Shown: positions 36,788-46,038 of the stretch, one piece after another
Numbering within the stretch: position 1 is the first letter of the stretch
How the letters are laid out: each line of letters opens with the position of its first letter
NCBI RefSeq assembly: GCF_900113735.1
Contig: NZ_FOQM01000030.1
Span: 35,211 to 99,210, forward strand
Length of the DNA stretch: 64,000 bases
DNA from: Bradyrhizobium sp. Gha
GTDB lineage: Bacteria; Pseudomonadota; Alphaproteobacteria; Rhizobiales; Xanthobacteraceae
Direction of reading: 5' to 3'
The notes under the pieces: generated by a model
The model's input: only the letters and a program-made list of their open reading frames with translations
Told to the model about the DNA's origin: nothing
The model's database searches: none
Made by a program: the position numbers and the translations under genes

Positions 36788-37756
36788 TCACTCATCTCCG
36801 GTTTTCCGCTTGTAGGGGTTTTCTTGGCTGGCGGTTCGGTAGCTGTCCAGATTGCCGCCGAGGAACAAGCGTTCGGTCTCTTGGGTCGGCGTTCTGCCCA
36901 GCGAGCACATCAGTTCCACATCCGCATCGACATTGTCCTGGTCTCCCGCATTCATTCCAATGGCGATACTGCTCAGCACGTCGTCAGGTGTCCAGACCGC
37001 AGATTTCGGTACAACGTAAGTGTGCAGCGTGTTGGCATTGTTGGCTATCGCTCTCGCCCAGTGGTCACGCGAAACGGTCAGTTTGGCGGGGTCTTCGACC
37101 AAAGACACGAATGGAGAAGTTGTTGTCTTGCCGCGCATATGCCATCCAGCCTGGCGTGCCCGATCCATGGGATATCGTTCCAGAGGATCTCCAACGGCAG
37201 AATGATCCCGAGCCGTGTTTCGAACGTGAGATATTGCGCTTGTGTTTTCTTCGGTACGGGGCTTGCAATCAGTATCCTGATTCTGAAAACGCCGAAGTAT
37301 GACATATGACGATGCCGCAACGTCGTCGAATACGCGCTCTCGATCATTGACAACTTCGGTCTCCGATGACCAACGTGCTGCTTGCTGCCCGGCGACTTCG
37401 ATTTCGTTCCGAAGTGCTTCGAGAGTGGCACCTGTCAGTGTTGCGGCAAGCTGAGCGCGCGCACTGACGAATGATGAGGCTGCATAGCGACTGAGTTCAG
37501 AGGCCGCCTCGCTTGGCGCAGACGACGGCGCGGCCGTCCCGGAATCTGCCGCTAAGGAGACTGACTCCGAGGTTGGGGCGGGCGAATCCGAGTCGTCTAG
37601 AGCCAAGTCATTTAGCTGCTGCTCAAAGCTTGCTTGAGCTTCTGAAGTTGTCGGTGCGAAGGTTTGGACGCTAAGCTGGTCCTGCTGTCGACCGATATGG
37701 CGCGGCTGCTGAATCTCGAAGGAGTTGTCGGCAGCATTCCTCGGATCGACATTCAT
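36788..37756 (-). CDS. Probable T3SS effector, ADP-ribosyltransferase-like (paralogue A)
   Basis: The 322-residue product lacks a signal peptide. Its start (ATG 37756) follows GGGGAGGAAGAG and a perfect tts box 54 bases upstream. Residues 1-85 are Ser/Ala/Pro-rich and disordered, with a short FEQQL motif. The C-terminal half carries HMRGKTTTSPFVSL (Arg208, Ser-rich motif 211-217) and a late QETE motif (292-295, an E-x-E) followed by LFLGGNL. Arg, a Ser-Thr-Ser-type motif and a C-terminal E-x-E are the catalytic signature of R-S-E mono-ADP-ribosyltransferases. This is inference from motifs. It is 40-50% similar by eye to the gene at 42005-42907. Confidence 0.75.
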   Translation of the reverse strand: MNVDPRNAADNSFEIQQPRHIGRQQDQLSVQTFAPTTSEAQASFEQQLNDLALDDSDSPAPTSESVSLAADSGTAAPSSAPSEAASELSRYAASSFVSARAQLAATLTGATLEALRNEIEVAGQQAARWSSETEVVNDRERVFDDVAASSYVILRRFQNQDTDCKPRTEENTSAISHVRNTARDHSAVGDPLERYPMDRARQAGWHMRGKTTTSPFVSLVEDPAKLTVSRDHWARAIANNANTLHTYVVPKSAVWTPDDVLSSIAIGMNAGDQDNVDADVELMCSLGRTPTQETERLFLGGNLDSYRTASQENPYKRKTGDE

Positions 37757-37809
37757 CTCTCTTCCTCCCCTGCGAAGCGCGGCCTGTCGGCGTTGACTGT
37801 TGCAGCGGC

Positions 37810-37827
37810 AGCTTTCGAGAAGCTGAC
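37810..37827 (-). promoter_or_regulatory. tts box driving effector paralogue A
   Basis: Minus-strand sequence GTCAGCTTCTCGAAAGCT is a perfect match to the tts-box core, 54 bases before the start codon at 37756. Confidence 0.93.
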
Positions 37828-38325
37828 GGACGGAAAGACGCCATTGAGCTTAACCGCTGCCTTGTTTTTTCTGGTACTGCTGATTCGATTGGGCTTAGAT
37901 CGGGACCGCGGCGTCACGTTCGCTCCGCTACCTCGTTGCGGACGCGTCGCCTAGCGCAGACAGTCCTTGCAGACGAAGATGTGCAAGCGCATGCGGATGA
38001 TCGAGTTATTCTTTCGTGCATCTTCTGATTCCACAGATGTGACGGCTGTCTTCTAGCTCGTTAGGCCTTCAGTGGACCAGCGCGACCGCTCGTCGTTTTG
38101 TGGTTTCCAAGCGGCCATCGAGCAAATCGTTCTAGTCGACGCGCGCGAGGCGGTGCCCTGCCCCTCAGAATCCTGACCTACGATGTTGTGATGTCTGATT
38201 AGCGGTTACAGCTACTTGCGCCTGATTGCGGGACGCGGCTTTTGTACAGGCGCGAAAGCAAACAACTTACGAGCACGACATCTTGAAGAACGTAAGCTGT
38301 GGTACTTATCGAGGGAGAAGAGAAT
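37828..38325. other. Gene-poor spacer
   Basis: I see no supported gene, nod box or tts box between the tts box and the VirK-like gene. Confidence 0.45.
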
Positions 38326-38766
38326 ATGAAGATTACCGACAAAGGACTGACTGTCCTGTTTTCCTTGCTTTCGGTCGCGAGTGGTAGCGCTCTGGCGAGA
38401 GCCGATGAGCCCTCCCCGAAATACACCGAGGTGCTCGATGCCCTGCAGGCGGGTAAGAATGTGAAGCTCATACTGGACATGAGTCGCTGTAACCCCGCGG
38501 ACGGCGGCAAGCCTGCATCGGCGACGCAGGCCGGTCTGGTTATCAATGCATTCAGGGTGACGGTCCAGAACGGGATCAGTTTCGCCAATGCTCACCAAAC
38601 GGTCGATAGCACTGGACATGCGGTGACCGAGTACATCCGCCATAGCCTTAGCCGCGAAGGCAAGCTGACAGTGCGAGCCTCGAAGCTTGTTGTCGGAACC
38701 ACGGAGCTTGTGAACCAGGGCGAATTCATCTGCGATCTGCCGGAGGGCGCAAAGTTCATCTGGTAA
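38326..38766 (+). CDS. VirK-family secreted protein
   Basis: The 146-residue product starts at ATG 38326 after GAGAAGAGA. A signal peptide (VLFSLLSVASGSALARA) predicts export to the periplasm. The mature part (YTEVLDALQAGKNVKLILDMSRC ... GLVINAFRVTVQNGISFANAHQTV ... ITEYIRH-type YIRHSLSREGKLTVR) matches the VirK family first described on the Agrobacterium Ti plasmid, about 145 residues long. Its molecular role is unknown. It sits among tts-box effectors, but I see no nod or tts box before it. Two cysteines (about residues 59 and 137) could form a disulfide. Confidence 0.75.
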   Translation: MKITDKGLTVLFSLLSVASGSALARADEPSPKYTEVLDALQAGKNVKLILDMSRCNPADGGKPASATQAGLVINAFRVTVQNGISFANAHQTVDSTGHAVTEYIRHSLSREGKLTVRASKLVVGTTELVNQGEFICDLPEGAKFIW

Positions 38767-39394
38767 CGAAGGGCACAGAGCAGAGGCGCGCTCCGAAGAG
38801 TTGATCCTCTAAATCGTGTAGACCTTCGCGGTATGACACGGGATCGTCGATCTCAGGACGTTCAGAGTTTCTGGCCATCTTATCGTCTGGGAGGATTGAC
38901 TTGCGCCAACTTGCTGTTCGACCAAGGTAAGTCCTGAGGGCCGTCGATCTCCATTCGGTCTCAGCGATTGGAGGATCGGCGGTTCGGGGCTATCATTTAT
39001 ATGAGTTGGAGGCTTAGGCGTTTCAGTTGAACGGTCCGGATGAACCGGGCAAGGTATGTCCGCACGCCCTCGGCGGTCCTGTCCTCTGTGTATTTACAAA
39101 CCGATCAAGCGGGGGGCTCGCGATGAACTTGCTTGACTCGCGGCCGCCGCGGGATGCGCTCGTATCTATCATGTCGCGTCTTTGGGGGATCTTTCACCTG
39201 AAACGTCCTTGCTACCGCATGCAGGCGCGGGGTGATTGAACCATCATCCCGCTAAAGACCTGGTGCGATTGGCCGCTACGGCGGTTGCCTAACGTCTCAC
39301 CTGTTGTTTGGAGACTATTCTGATTTACGAAAATAGATGATTCGAGTGGATTCGAGAGCTTGAGTAGCTGGCCGAGCTGCCGACAGCATATCGT
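38767..39394. other. Gene-poor spacer
   Basis: About 630 bases without a supported gene. One short plus-strand frame (39027-39239) shows no ribosome site or motif. Confidence 0.45.
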
Positions 39395-41713
39395 TCAGCC
39401 AAATTGCGGCCGATGAAAGAGAACAACCCGCCCACCCGGTAGGCTTTCAGCCGTGTAGGGCTCGCCATGAATCAAAAAGCAGGTCATCGGGACGCGCTGG
39501 TTCGGCAGGACGCCCCTGTTTTGGAGCATGTCAATCTCGAGAGGCGAAGCTTCGCGCGGTCCGTGCCTCCAGTCCTGCCCGAACAACGCTCCGAGTTCAG
39601 GCACTTGCGGAAGCGCGGGCTGGCCGGAGAGCGGCACGCCGGTCGGCAGTTGGAGGTGCGGCGCGGGCCATTCGAACCGGGAGGGCCTCTCAAACCCAGA
39701 TGCGTGGCCGTCGTAGGTGTGCGGGGGAGCCGCGGGCGTCACAGGCGCAGCTTCACTCCTCGAAGCGAACTTTGGGTGATGGATCAGTTGAACGTCATTG
39801 GATCCTCTCGGCCCCAGCACGGCCGTATAGCGTTCGCCGCCAATCTCATAGTTGATGAGCGGATATTCGGCGTTAGGCAAGAAGTCCCACTTGCCTAACG
39901 TGGAAAGCATTACGTCGGGAGCCAGTTGCGTGCGATGGGAAAAATCCTTGGGTACGGCGAACGAAACATCAAATGTATCGCCGGCAGCAGGAGACCGCAG
40001 ATGGATAAGCTGAACATCAGCGCGCCCTCGCGGTCCTAACACGGCCGTATAGCGTTCACCGTGAATGTCGTAGGTCTTTACCCGCTGCGCTGCATCCGGC
40101 AACAGACCCCAGCGGCTGAGCTTGGAGCGCAGCATGTCCGGCGCCGGCTGGGTGCCATGGGAGAAAGTCTCGGGAACGGCGAAAGAGGCGTCAAAGCTCT
40201 CGCCGGCAGTGGAGAATGTCGAATCAATTGTAGCCGGGGCCGCAGCATCTCGATTCATCATTCGTCCAAAGTCTTCTTCAGGGGCAGGATTCGGCTTCTG
40301 TGCGCTGGGCTGCCGGATCGCCGGATCGAAAAGCGCTTCCTGGGCGACATTTTGCACCGGCAAGGGGGCGACGGAACTCATTCTTGGCCAAAACACCGGA
40401 GGATTGAGGGGCGCGCTTGGCAGCAGGCCCCCGCGATCCGCGGCACCGAAAAGCTCTTCCTGGGCGACACTTTGTACAGGCGAGTGGACAACTGAACTCA
40501 TTGTTGGCCAAGGCACCGGAGCATTGAAGGGTGCGGCTGCCTCCAGGCCCTCGCGATCCACGGCATCGAAAAGCGCTTCCTGGGGGACACTTTGCCCGGG
40601 CGAGTGGGGGACTGAACTCGTCGTTGGCCAAAGCTCCCCTGCATCGAAGGATATCGCTGGAAGTAAGCCTTCGCGATCGGCGGCATCGAAAAGCGCCTCC
40701 TGAGCGAAACTTTGCACGGGCGAGCAAGCTGGACCACGCATTCCCTGCCAAAGCAAGGGTGCATTGAAACCCGAGGCCGGAAGCTCGCCGCTCCGCTCCG
40801 CGCCGTCGAACGGCACGTCCTGGGTGGCACTCTGTATGGCGGAATGAGCGGCCAAACCCATTTCGTGCGAAACCTGCGCCGCCTTGGAATTGCCAGCTCG
40901 CCGTGAGCCCTGATCCGCGGCATTCCCGAAAGGATGCTGATCGAGAAGCTGCATGAAAGAACGGGTGGCCGGCTGTGTTGGCGGACTGGAGCTAACTCCT
41001 CGTCCTCCCAAATTGGCCTGGCCGGTGATCGCGCGATAGTGGCGGAGCCCGTTCAAGGCGATGATAAGATTTTTGTCATCTCGACACAAAGTGTCGGCAT
41101 GACCGAGCAGCGCGTCGTCGCTGAGCTTAGCTATTGACAAGGGCCGCAGTGCTGCCGCTAGCTTCCGGAGACTGCTGGCATAATTTTCGGCCGTCTTCGC
41201 GTCGATTTTTCGACCGAAGCCCGCTTCCGCGGCCTTCCTGATGAGCCGTTCATCTTCGTTGGAAGGGCGGTAGTGTGTTCTGGTGGACCAAGCGATGGCG
41301 TCGCCAGGCTTGCGGTAGCGGCTGACCATCAATAATGCTGGAGCGATCACCTTATCAGTTGGCAGCAATTTCTTGGCATAACCGAGTAACGCATCGTCAT
41401 CGAGCCCAGCCATTGATTCACCTGACCCCCTCAGCAACTCGGCCAATTTGCGAAGTCGACGATCATAAATGCTGACGGTGGTTGGACCCAGCGGTAGGCC
41501 TCGCTCAAGGGCAGCAGCGGACGCTGCCTGGATCAAGCGATCGTCTTCCTCAGAGACATCATAAAGCTCCCTGTGCGGATATATTGGGCCCGCCGAACGC
41601 GCATCTCCGAGGTGCTGCTCAAAATCGGCTTGCTGCCGTTGGGGTTGCTCCACGGTGGCATCGGACGCGGCCGGTTCCTTATCGGCGGGGTTGATGCTGT
41701 TGAATTGCTCCAT
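39395..41713 (-). CDS. Large repeat-containing probable T3SS effector
   Basis: The 772-residue product has three repeat zones. Residues about 50-210 hold two copies of a roughly 80-residue helical unit (DDRLIQAASAAALE ... LRKLAELLR ... DDDALLGYAKKLL, then DERLIRKAAEAG ... DDALLGHADTL). Residues about 275-450 hold five copies of a 40-residue unit with QEALFDAADREGLLPA. The C-terminal third holds two copies of a roughly 75-residue unit ending GERYTAVLGPRG..DVQLIH, plus a divergent third. I chose ATG 41713 because MEQFNSINPADKEP mirrors the start of the effector at 42907 and lies 48 bases from a tts box; ATG 41740 is an alternative. No signal peptide. Function unknown. Confidence 0.78.
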   Translation of the reverse strand: MEQFNSINPADKEPAASDATVEQPQRQQADFEQHLGDARSAGPIYPHRELYDVSEEDDRLIQAASAAALERGLPLGPTTVSIYDRRLRKLAELLRGSGESMAGLDDDALLGYAKKLLPTDKVIAPALLMVSRYRKPGDAIAWSTRTHYRPSNEDERLIRKAAEAGFGRKIDAKTAENYASSLRKLAAALRPLSIAKLSDDALLGHADTLCRDDKNLIIALNGLRHYRAITGQANLGGRGVSSSPPTQPATRSFMQLLDQHPFGNAADQGSRRAGNSKAAQVSHEMGLAAHSAIQSATQDVPFDGAERSGELPASGFNAPLLWQGMRGPACSPVQSFAQEALFDAADREGLLPAISFDAGELWPTTSSVPHSPGQSVPQEALFDAVDREGLEAAAPFNAPVPWPTMSSVVHSPVQSVAQEELFGAADRGGLLPSAPLNPPVFWPRMSSVAPLPVQNVAQEALFDPAIRQPSAQKPNPAPEEDFGRMMNRDAAAPATIDSTFSTAGESFDASFAVPETFSHGTQPAPDMLRSKLSRWGLLPDAAQRVKTYDIHGERYTAVLGPRGRADVQLIHLRSPAAGDTFDVSFAVPKDFSHRTQLAPDVMLSTLGKWDFLPNAEYPLINYEIGGERYTAVLGPRGSNDVQLIHHPKFASRSEAAPVTPAAPPHTYDGHASGFERPSRFEWPAPHLQLPTGVPLSGQPALPQVPELGALFGQDWRHGPREASPLEIDMLQNRGVLPNQRVPMTCFLIHGEPYTAESLPGGRVVLFHRPQFG

Positions 41714-41760
41714 GGTCTCGTTCGTTGGCGTCGTCCTCATGCTCTCTCGCTACTCACGTC

Positions 41761-41778
41761 AGCTTTCCAAAACCTGAC
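41761..41778 (-). promoter_or_regulatory. tts box driving the repeat effector
   Basis: Minus-strand sequence GTCAGGTTTTGGAAAGCT matches 16 of 18 core positions and lies 48 bases before ATG 41713. The site is near-palindromic, so the plus strand also scores, but no plus-strand gene follows. Confidence 0.8.
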
Positions 41779-42004
41779 CTGGCCGGGCGGAAAGCAAGGG
41801 TCGGCAAGTGCCTTTTCCACCCGACGACGAGTGCGGTGAAATGAGAGATGCAGGTTTCGGCTGAAAATCCCGATTGTCCAGTGCGCTACCCGCCAGCTCC
41901 CCCCTTAGCCAGTCGGACGGAGTATTGTAGAAGGCGCGAACGCCGCTTTGGATTTTTCCGAGTGTCGGAAAGAAGGCGAATCAGCCCTTAACGAGCTTCT
42001 ACTC

Positions 42005-42907
42005 TCAGCTTTTCGCTGAGTTTCTGTACGGATTCGATCTGCTAGCGGTCCGATAGTCACCCAGATTCCCGCCCAGAAAGAGTACCTCTCGCTCCTGAGT
42101 TGGGGTATCGCTCACCCATGCCAGATCGGGTTCATCACTCTCAGTCCCGTCCTCAAGAATACTGACGACCTCTTCGGCCGTCCAAGTGGTGACCCTTGGC
42201 ACCGTGTAGGTGTGCAACTCGTTCGCGTTTTCCGCGATTGCCTTGGCGCCATACTCGTTGTCGTCGTCCGGCGAAAGGAGCAGCTGTGAGGCCTCCTCGG
42301 ACAGTGATACAAAAGGCGAAGAACTGGTATCGCCCCTCATGTGCTCTGCGGCTGCGCGAGCCAGATCAAGTCGTTGGCTTCCCCAGATATTCCAGGGCGC
42401 GACGCCGTAACGCAAAGCCGCCATGGAACGCAAATGGGCGATCGCGCTGTGACCGTCCAACACGTGTGGCTTGCAATGGCTGGCGTGGTTTTGAAAGCGC
42501 TGCAGCTCCGCGTAGGACGATGCCACCACGTCGTCGTAAACGCGGCTACTATCGACCTCGTCGGCTGACGGCCCAGTCTCTCTTGACCATTGTGCTGATC
42601 TTTGCGCAGCAAGTTCGATTTCTCTTCTGAGTTCCGCAATGTTCGCGCAGGTCAGCGTTGCGGTGAGTCGAGCGCGCGCTATTACAAAGGATGTGGCCGC
42701 GCACCGTTCGTCCTTTGGGATAAGGCGCGCTCTCCTAATGCCGTCCGTTGCAGTTCGGTTCGATTCAGCCCCGGCTGAGGCTGGTGCTGGCACGATTGGC
42801 CGATGCTCCCTAAGCCGCAGCTCGAAGTCTGCTTCGATCTCTTCCTGTTGCGGCTCGACGTAACTCATGCGAGCCGCGGACGGGTTGACGTTGTCAAATG
42901 GGTCCAT
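42005..42907 (-). CDS. Probable T3SS effector, ADP-ribosyltransferase-like (paralogue B)
   Basis: The 300-residue product has no signal peptide and begins MDPFDNVNPSAAR, similar to the repeat effector at 39395-41713. A GGGAGAAGG site precedes the ATG. Residues 18-33 carry an ADFELRL-type motif shared by the three neighbouring effectors. The C-terminal half repeats the motifs of paralogue A in the same order: HMRGDTSSSPFVSL (Arg191, Ser-rich motif 195-201) and QERE (271-274) before LFLGGNL. These fit an R-S-E mono-ADP-ribosyltransferase. A tts box lies about 205 bases upstream. I do not assign a Nop name. Confidence 0.75.
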   Translation of the reverse strand: MDPFDNVNPSAARMSYVEPQQEEIEADFELRLREHRPIVPAPASAGAESNRTATDGIRRARLIPKDERCAATSFVIARARLTATLTCANIAELRREIELAAQRSAQWSRETGPSADEVDSSRVYDDVVASSYAELQRFQNHASHCKPHVLDGHSAIAHLRSMAALRYGVAPWNIWGSQRLDLARAAAEHMRGDTSSSPFVSLSEEASQLLLSPDDDNEYGAKAIAENANELHTYTVPRVTTWTAEEVVSILEDGTESDEPDLAWVSDTPTQEREVLFLGGNLGDYRTASRSNPYRNSAKS

Positions 42908-43111
42908 TGCCTTCTCCCATTGGTCGCCTTGTCAATGTCATTCGAGCAAAGTTGGTCTGATGAGGATCAGAAGCCGAGCCCGGCGCAATTTTCGATAAAA
43001 ATTGCAGCAGATATGGATCTCGACCCAGGCTCCAGGTCGTTCCTTTCCAGGTCTTGAGCGATCAAGCAGGCCTGCTAGTCCGGATAGAGATGTTGCTATG
43101 CTAGAGGGGGC

Positions 43112-43129
43112 AGCTGTCGAATAGCTGAC
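43112..43129 (-). promoter_or_regulatory. tts box driving effector paralogue B
   Basis: Minus-strand sequence GTCAGCTATTCGACAGCT matches 16 of 18 core positions and is followed by the C-rich 3' element GCCCCCTCTA of the extended tts box. It lies 205 bases before the start at 42907. Confidence 0.88.
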
Positions 43130-44657
43130 CAGGCCTATTGGTTGAAATAAACTTGCGGCTGTGCTGGCGAGCCGGGTGTTCATTGCAGAGTTGAGTTCGG
43201 GCGGGATGGACCGTTCGTCGCTGTCCAGCTCCACGGCAGGCCGGAGCGATTGGTCCGGGCGAAGCAGGTCGCGAAAGCGGTTGCAATCGGTGAGCGTGCG
43301 CTGCGTGAGGTCTAACTGGGCCAGCTTTGCATTTTGCGCGAGTGGATGTCGTTGAACGGTGCGTCGAGATGCCGGCTCTGATCCGAGTGGCCGATGTCGC
43401 AGCCACGGGGCTCGTGATTTCGCCGCCATCGCATGAAGCTCATTGTGCTTTGTTGGGACTGATGGGGGAGGAGTCGCGCGGACGCGCCGGAAGCTGGTCG
43501 TAGAACACGACCGCTCGATGCAATCTCGATCCAGCATCCGCCATGAGATGTTGAGTTGCCAGCCAGACCTGGCAAGACCACGAACGATCATCTCAAGAGA
43601 CGCCCCAATCTCATGTATGTAAGTGACGCGCTCCGATATCAAACTAGGTGATTTCGTCGAAGTTGATACACCGCCATTTTTATGATGCTCAAAAGCGGCT
43701 GTGTCCAAGAGAGTCCCGCTCACATATCGGCGCGCTCCGGGGCCGCGAAGACGGCGCTCTTGGAAAATTGGCGTCCGTCATCAGAGCCGTACGCGAGCAC
43801 ATGCGCCGCCCGCGCGAGAATTAACGAGGCTCCAGCATCCTCGTATCCAGCAAGACCGCGGGCGTGATGCAGAACGAATTGCAGCCTCGAATTGTTGCCG
43901 GTGCGAGGCATCCATAATCTGGAATGTTTCATCGCAATATTAGATCATGGGCTTGGGAACGCCTTATAATCCGATGCCACTTTGCAGCGCGGCGGCAAGC
44001 GGCCGCCTAATCATGTCGCCAAAACTGCTCCGTGTTCTCGAAAGCACCGAGTCGTCTGGTTCGCTTCGCCGGCGCCGCCAATTGCGGTCGACGCAATTAG
44101 GCGCCGTGTCCGACGAGCACGATCAGAGAACGTTGGGTTAAGCGGGAAAGTTAAACAGCGCAATAGAAGAGGATGCCAAGGGACGCTAGTAGATTGAAAT
44201 ACTCAACTATTGCGTTTGCATGGTTCGGACCTCTAAAGATCCTCTAGCTGATCATTGCTAGCGCGGTCGGGAGTCCAAAGGTTTCAATCGCGAATGCAAT
44301 CCAAAACATCTTCGTGAAAAGGGGCCAGCTCCTTGATGAATTCTGGAGAGCCGAGGTGAGTGTACGCGTGTGGAAGCAACCAGCCGCTGGAGACAAGGTG
44401 TCACCTCGGCGTCAATCGGCAACCAGCGTGGTCGAAGCTCTTCTCGCCCGCGCCCACTCGGAGAAGACCGCAAGGCCCAGCAAAAGCGTCTTTGGTGTCG
44501 TTCGTCTCACAACAGCCGGCTGTTTGTTGTCTATCCCTCAAATTGGCTGCCCGGAGCACATTCAGGGTGAGCTTGCACGAAAGGACAGGCTGGCTGCCGA
44601 GATTAACTCGTGCACAAGGCCGCCGAGCGGCCCAGCGGCCAGCGCATGAGGGCTGCG
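43130..44657. other. Long gene-poor region
   Basis: About 1.5 kb without a confident gene. Minus-strand frames at 43720-43932 and upstream of 43723 read like protein-coding fragments in two different frames (for example GYEDAGASLILARAAHVL), so a decayed gene is possible. The extended frame that runs to 42938 overlaps the tts box and cannot be a normal gene. Confidence 0.4.
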
Positions 44658-45995
44658 ATGTCTTCGCGTAACTCGATGCTTCATCTTGGATTGAATCTTC
44701 ATGGAGCCGGTGGTCATTTTGCCGCGTGGCGCTGGCCCGGCACAAATCCAAGCGCCTTTTTCGACATCGAGCACTACGTCCGGGCTGCGAAGATTGCGGA
44801 GCGCGGTCTCTTAGACGCCGTATTCCTCGCCGATACCCCCGCGATAAGCTCCGACATCACGCACCAGCCGCCGCTTAATGGGCTCGAACCAACGCTGGTC
44901 CTCGCTGTGATTGCACGTGAAACGAAGCGGATTGGGCTAATCGCCACCGCATCGACGACCTACAATGATCCCTACAATCTCGCCCGGCGTCTCCAATCGC
45001 TCGATGTCATCAGCGGTGGCCGTGTGGCGTGGAACGCAGTCACGACCTCGAGCCCCGCGACGGTAGCTAATTTTGGCGGACCAGAGATCGCACGAGCGGA
45101 TCGCTACCGGCGCGCCGAGGACTTTGTTGAAACTGTCCGTGCTCTCTGGCTGAGCTGGGGTGGCGAGATGATCATCGCGGACCAAGCTGCGGGAATTTAT
45201 GCAGATCAGCGTCAGTTTCGGCTGCTCGACCCTCAAAAGAACAGTTTTGGCATCCGAGGCCCACTCACACATCCCGCTTCGCCTCAAGGTCATCCAGTCA
45301 TCGTTCAGGCGGGCGGTTCGGATCCTGGATTGCGGCTCGGTGCTCGAAGCGCAGATGTCGTGTTTGCGGCAGCCGGCGACTTGGCAACTGCGCTGCAGGA
45401 GGCCGAACGCCTACGTACTCTCTCTCGTCAATTCGGCCGCCCTACGGCTCCGCTCATCCTTCCAGGTCTTGTCACCTGCATCGCGGGATCTGAAGAAGAA
45501 GCGGCTCGTCGCAAGCAGCAACTTGACGAGTTGCTCGACCTGGATCGCGCCATCGCTGCTCTTGCACGAAGCATGGGCGTGACGGCCGAGAAGCTTAGTC
45601 TCGAAAGGCCCATTCCGGAGGAGATTTTGCCCGATGCAGACAGCGTTCCGTTTTCTGTTGGGCATCATCGCACGATCGAAACTCTGGCGCGTCAAGGCCT
45701 AACGGTTCGCGAGATCATCACCAGCGTTCAGGCGTTTGGCCACCGCTTGTTGGTAGGAGCACCTGATCAGATCGCTGATTCGATCGAGACTTGGTTCCGC
45801 ACTGGCGCGGTCGATGGTTTCAATATCATTCCGGACGTGCTGGCTGACGGCACTGCGCCCTTTGTCGACCATGTCGTGCCTCTCCTTCAGAAGCGCGGTT
45901 TATTTCGCACAGAATATCAGGGGGAGACATTGCGCGAGCATTTGGGAATTCTTCCCATCGAACCGGCGAGTACGTCGCATTCCTCAGTGGTGTGA
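44658..45995 (+). CDS. LLM-class flavin-dependent monooxygenase (NtaA/SnaA/DszA family)
   Basis: The product is about 445 residues from ATG 44658, with GAGG upstream. It is a TIM-barrel, FMNH2-dependent oxygenase: LHLGLNLHGAGGHFAAWRWPG at the N terminus, LDAVFLADTPA, TYNDPYNLARRLQSLDVISGGRVAWNAVTT, HPVIVQAGGSDPGLRLGARSADVVF. These are the signatures of the NtaA/SnaA/SoxA subfamily that oxidise aminopolycarboxylates, thiophenes or similar small organics with reduced flavin from a separate reductase. No reductase is nearby. It is followed directly by an ABC importer, suggesting uptake and oxidation of the same substrate. Confidence 0.9.
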   Translation: MSSRNSMLHLGLNLHGAGGHFAAWRWPGTNPSAFFDIEHYVRAAKIAERGLLDAVFLADTPAISSDITHQPPLNGLEPTLVLAVIARETKRIGLIATASTTYNDPYNLARRLQSLDVISGGRVAWNAVTTSSPATVANFGGPEIARADRYRRAEDFVETVRALWLSWGGEMIIADQAAGIYADQRQFRLLDPQKNSFGIRGPLTHPASPQGHPVIVQAGGSDPGLRLGARSADVVFAAAGDLATALQEAERLRTLSRQFGRPTAPLILPGLVTCIAGSEEEAARRKQQLDELLDLDRAIAALARSMGVTAEKLSLERPIPEEILPDADSVPFSVGHHRTIETLARQGLTVREIITSVQAFGHRLLVGAPDQIADSIETWFRTGAVDGFNIIPDVLADGTAPFVDHVVPLLQKRGLFRTEYQGETLREHLGILPIEPASTSHSSVV

Positions 45996-46038
45996 CGCTG
46001 CATTCGCCCTTCCGTATTCAATGCCCTGGAGCTTGGAC

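Noticed and set aside
39467..40703. Plus-strand frames opposite the repeat effector
   Set aside because: They mirror the DNA repeats of the minus-strand gene, which has the tts box and shared N terminus.
42938..43723. Minus-strand frame of 261 codons upstream of effector B
   Set aside because: It runs across the tts box at 43112-43129 and has no start site or motif.
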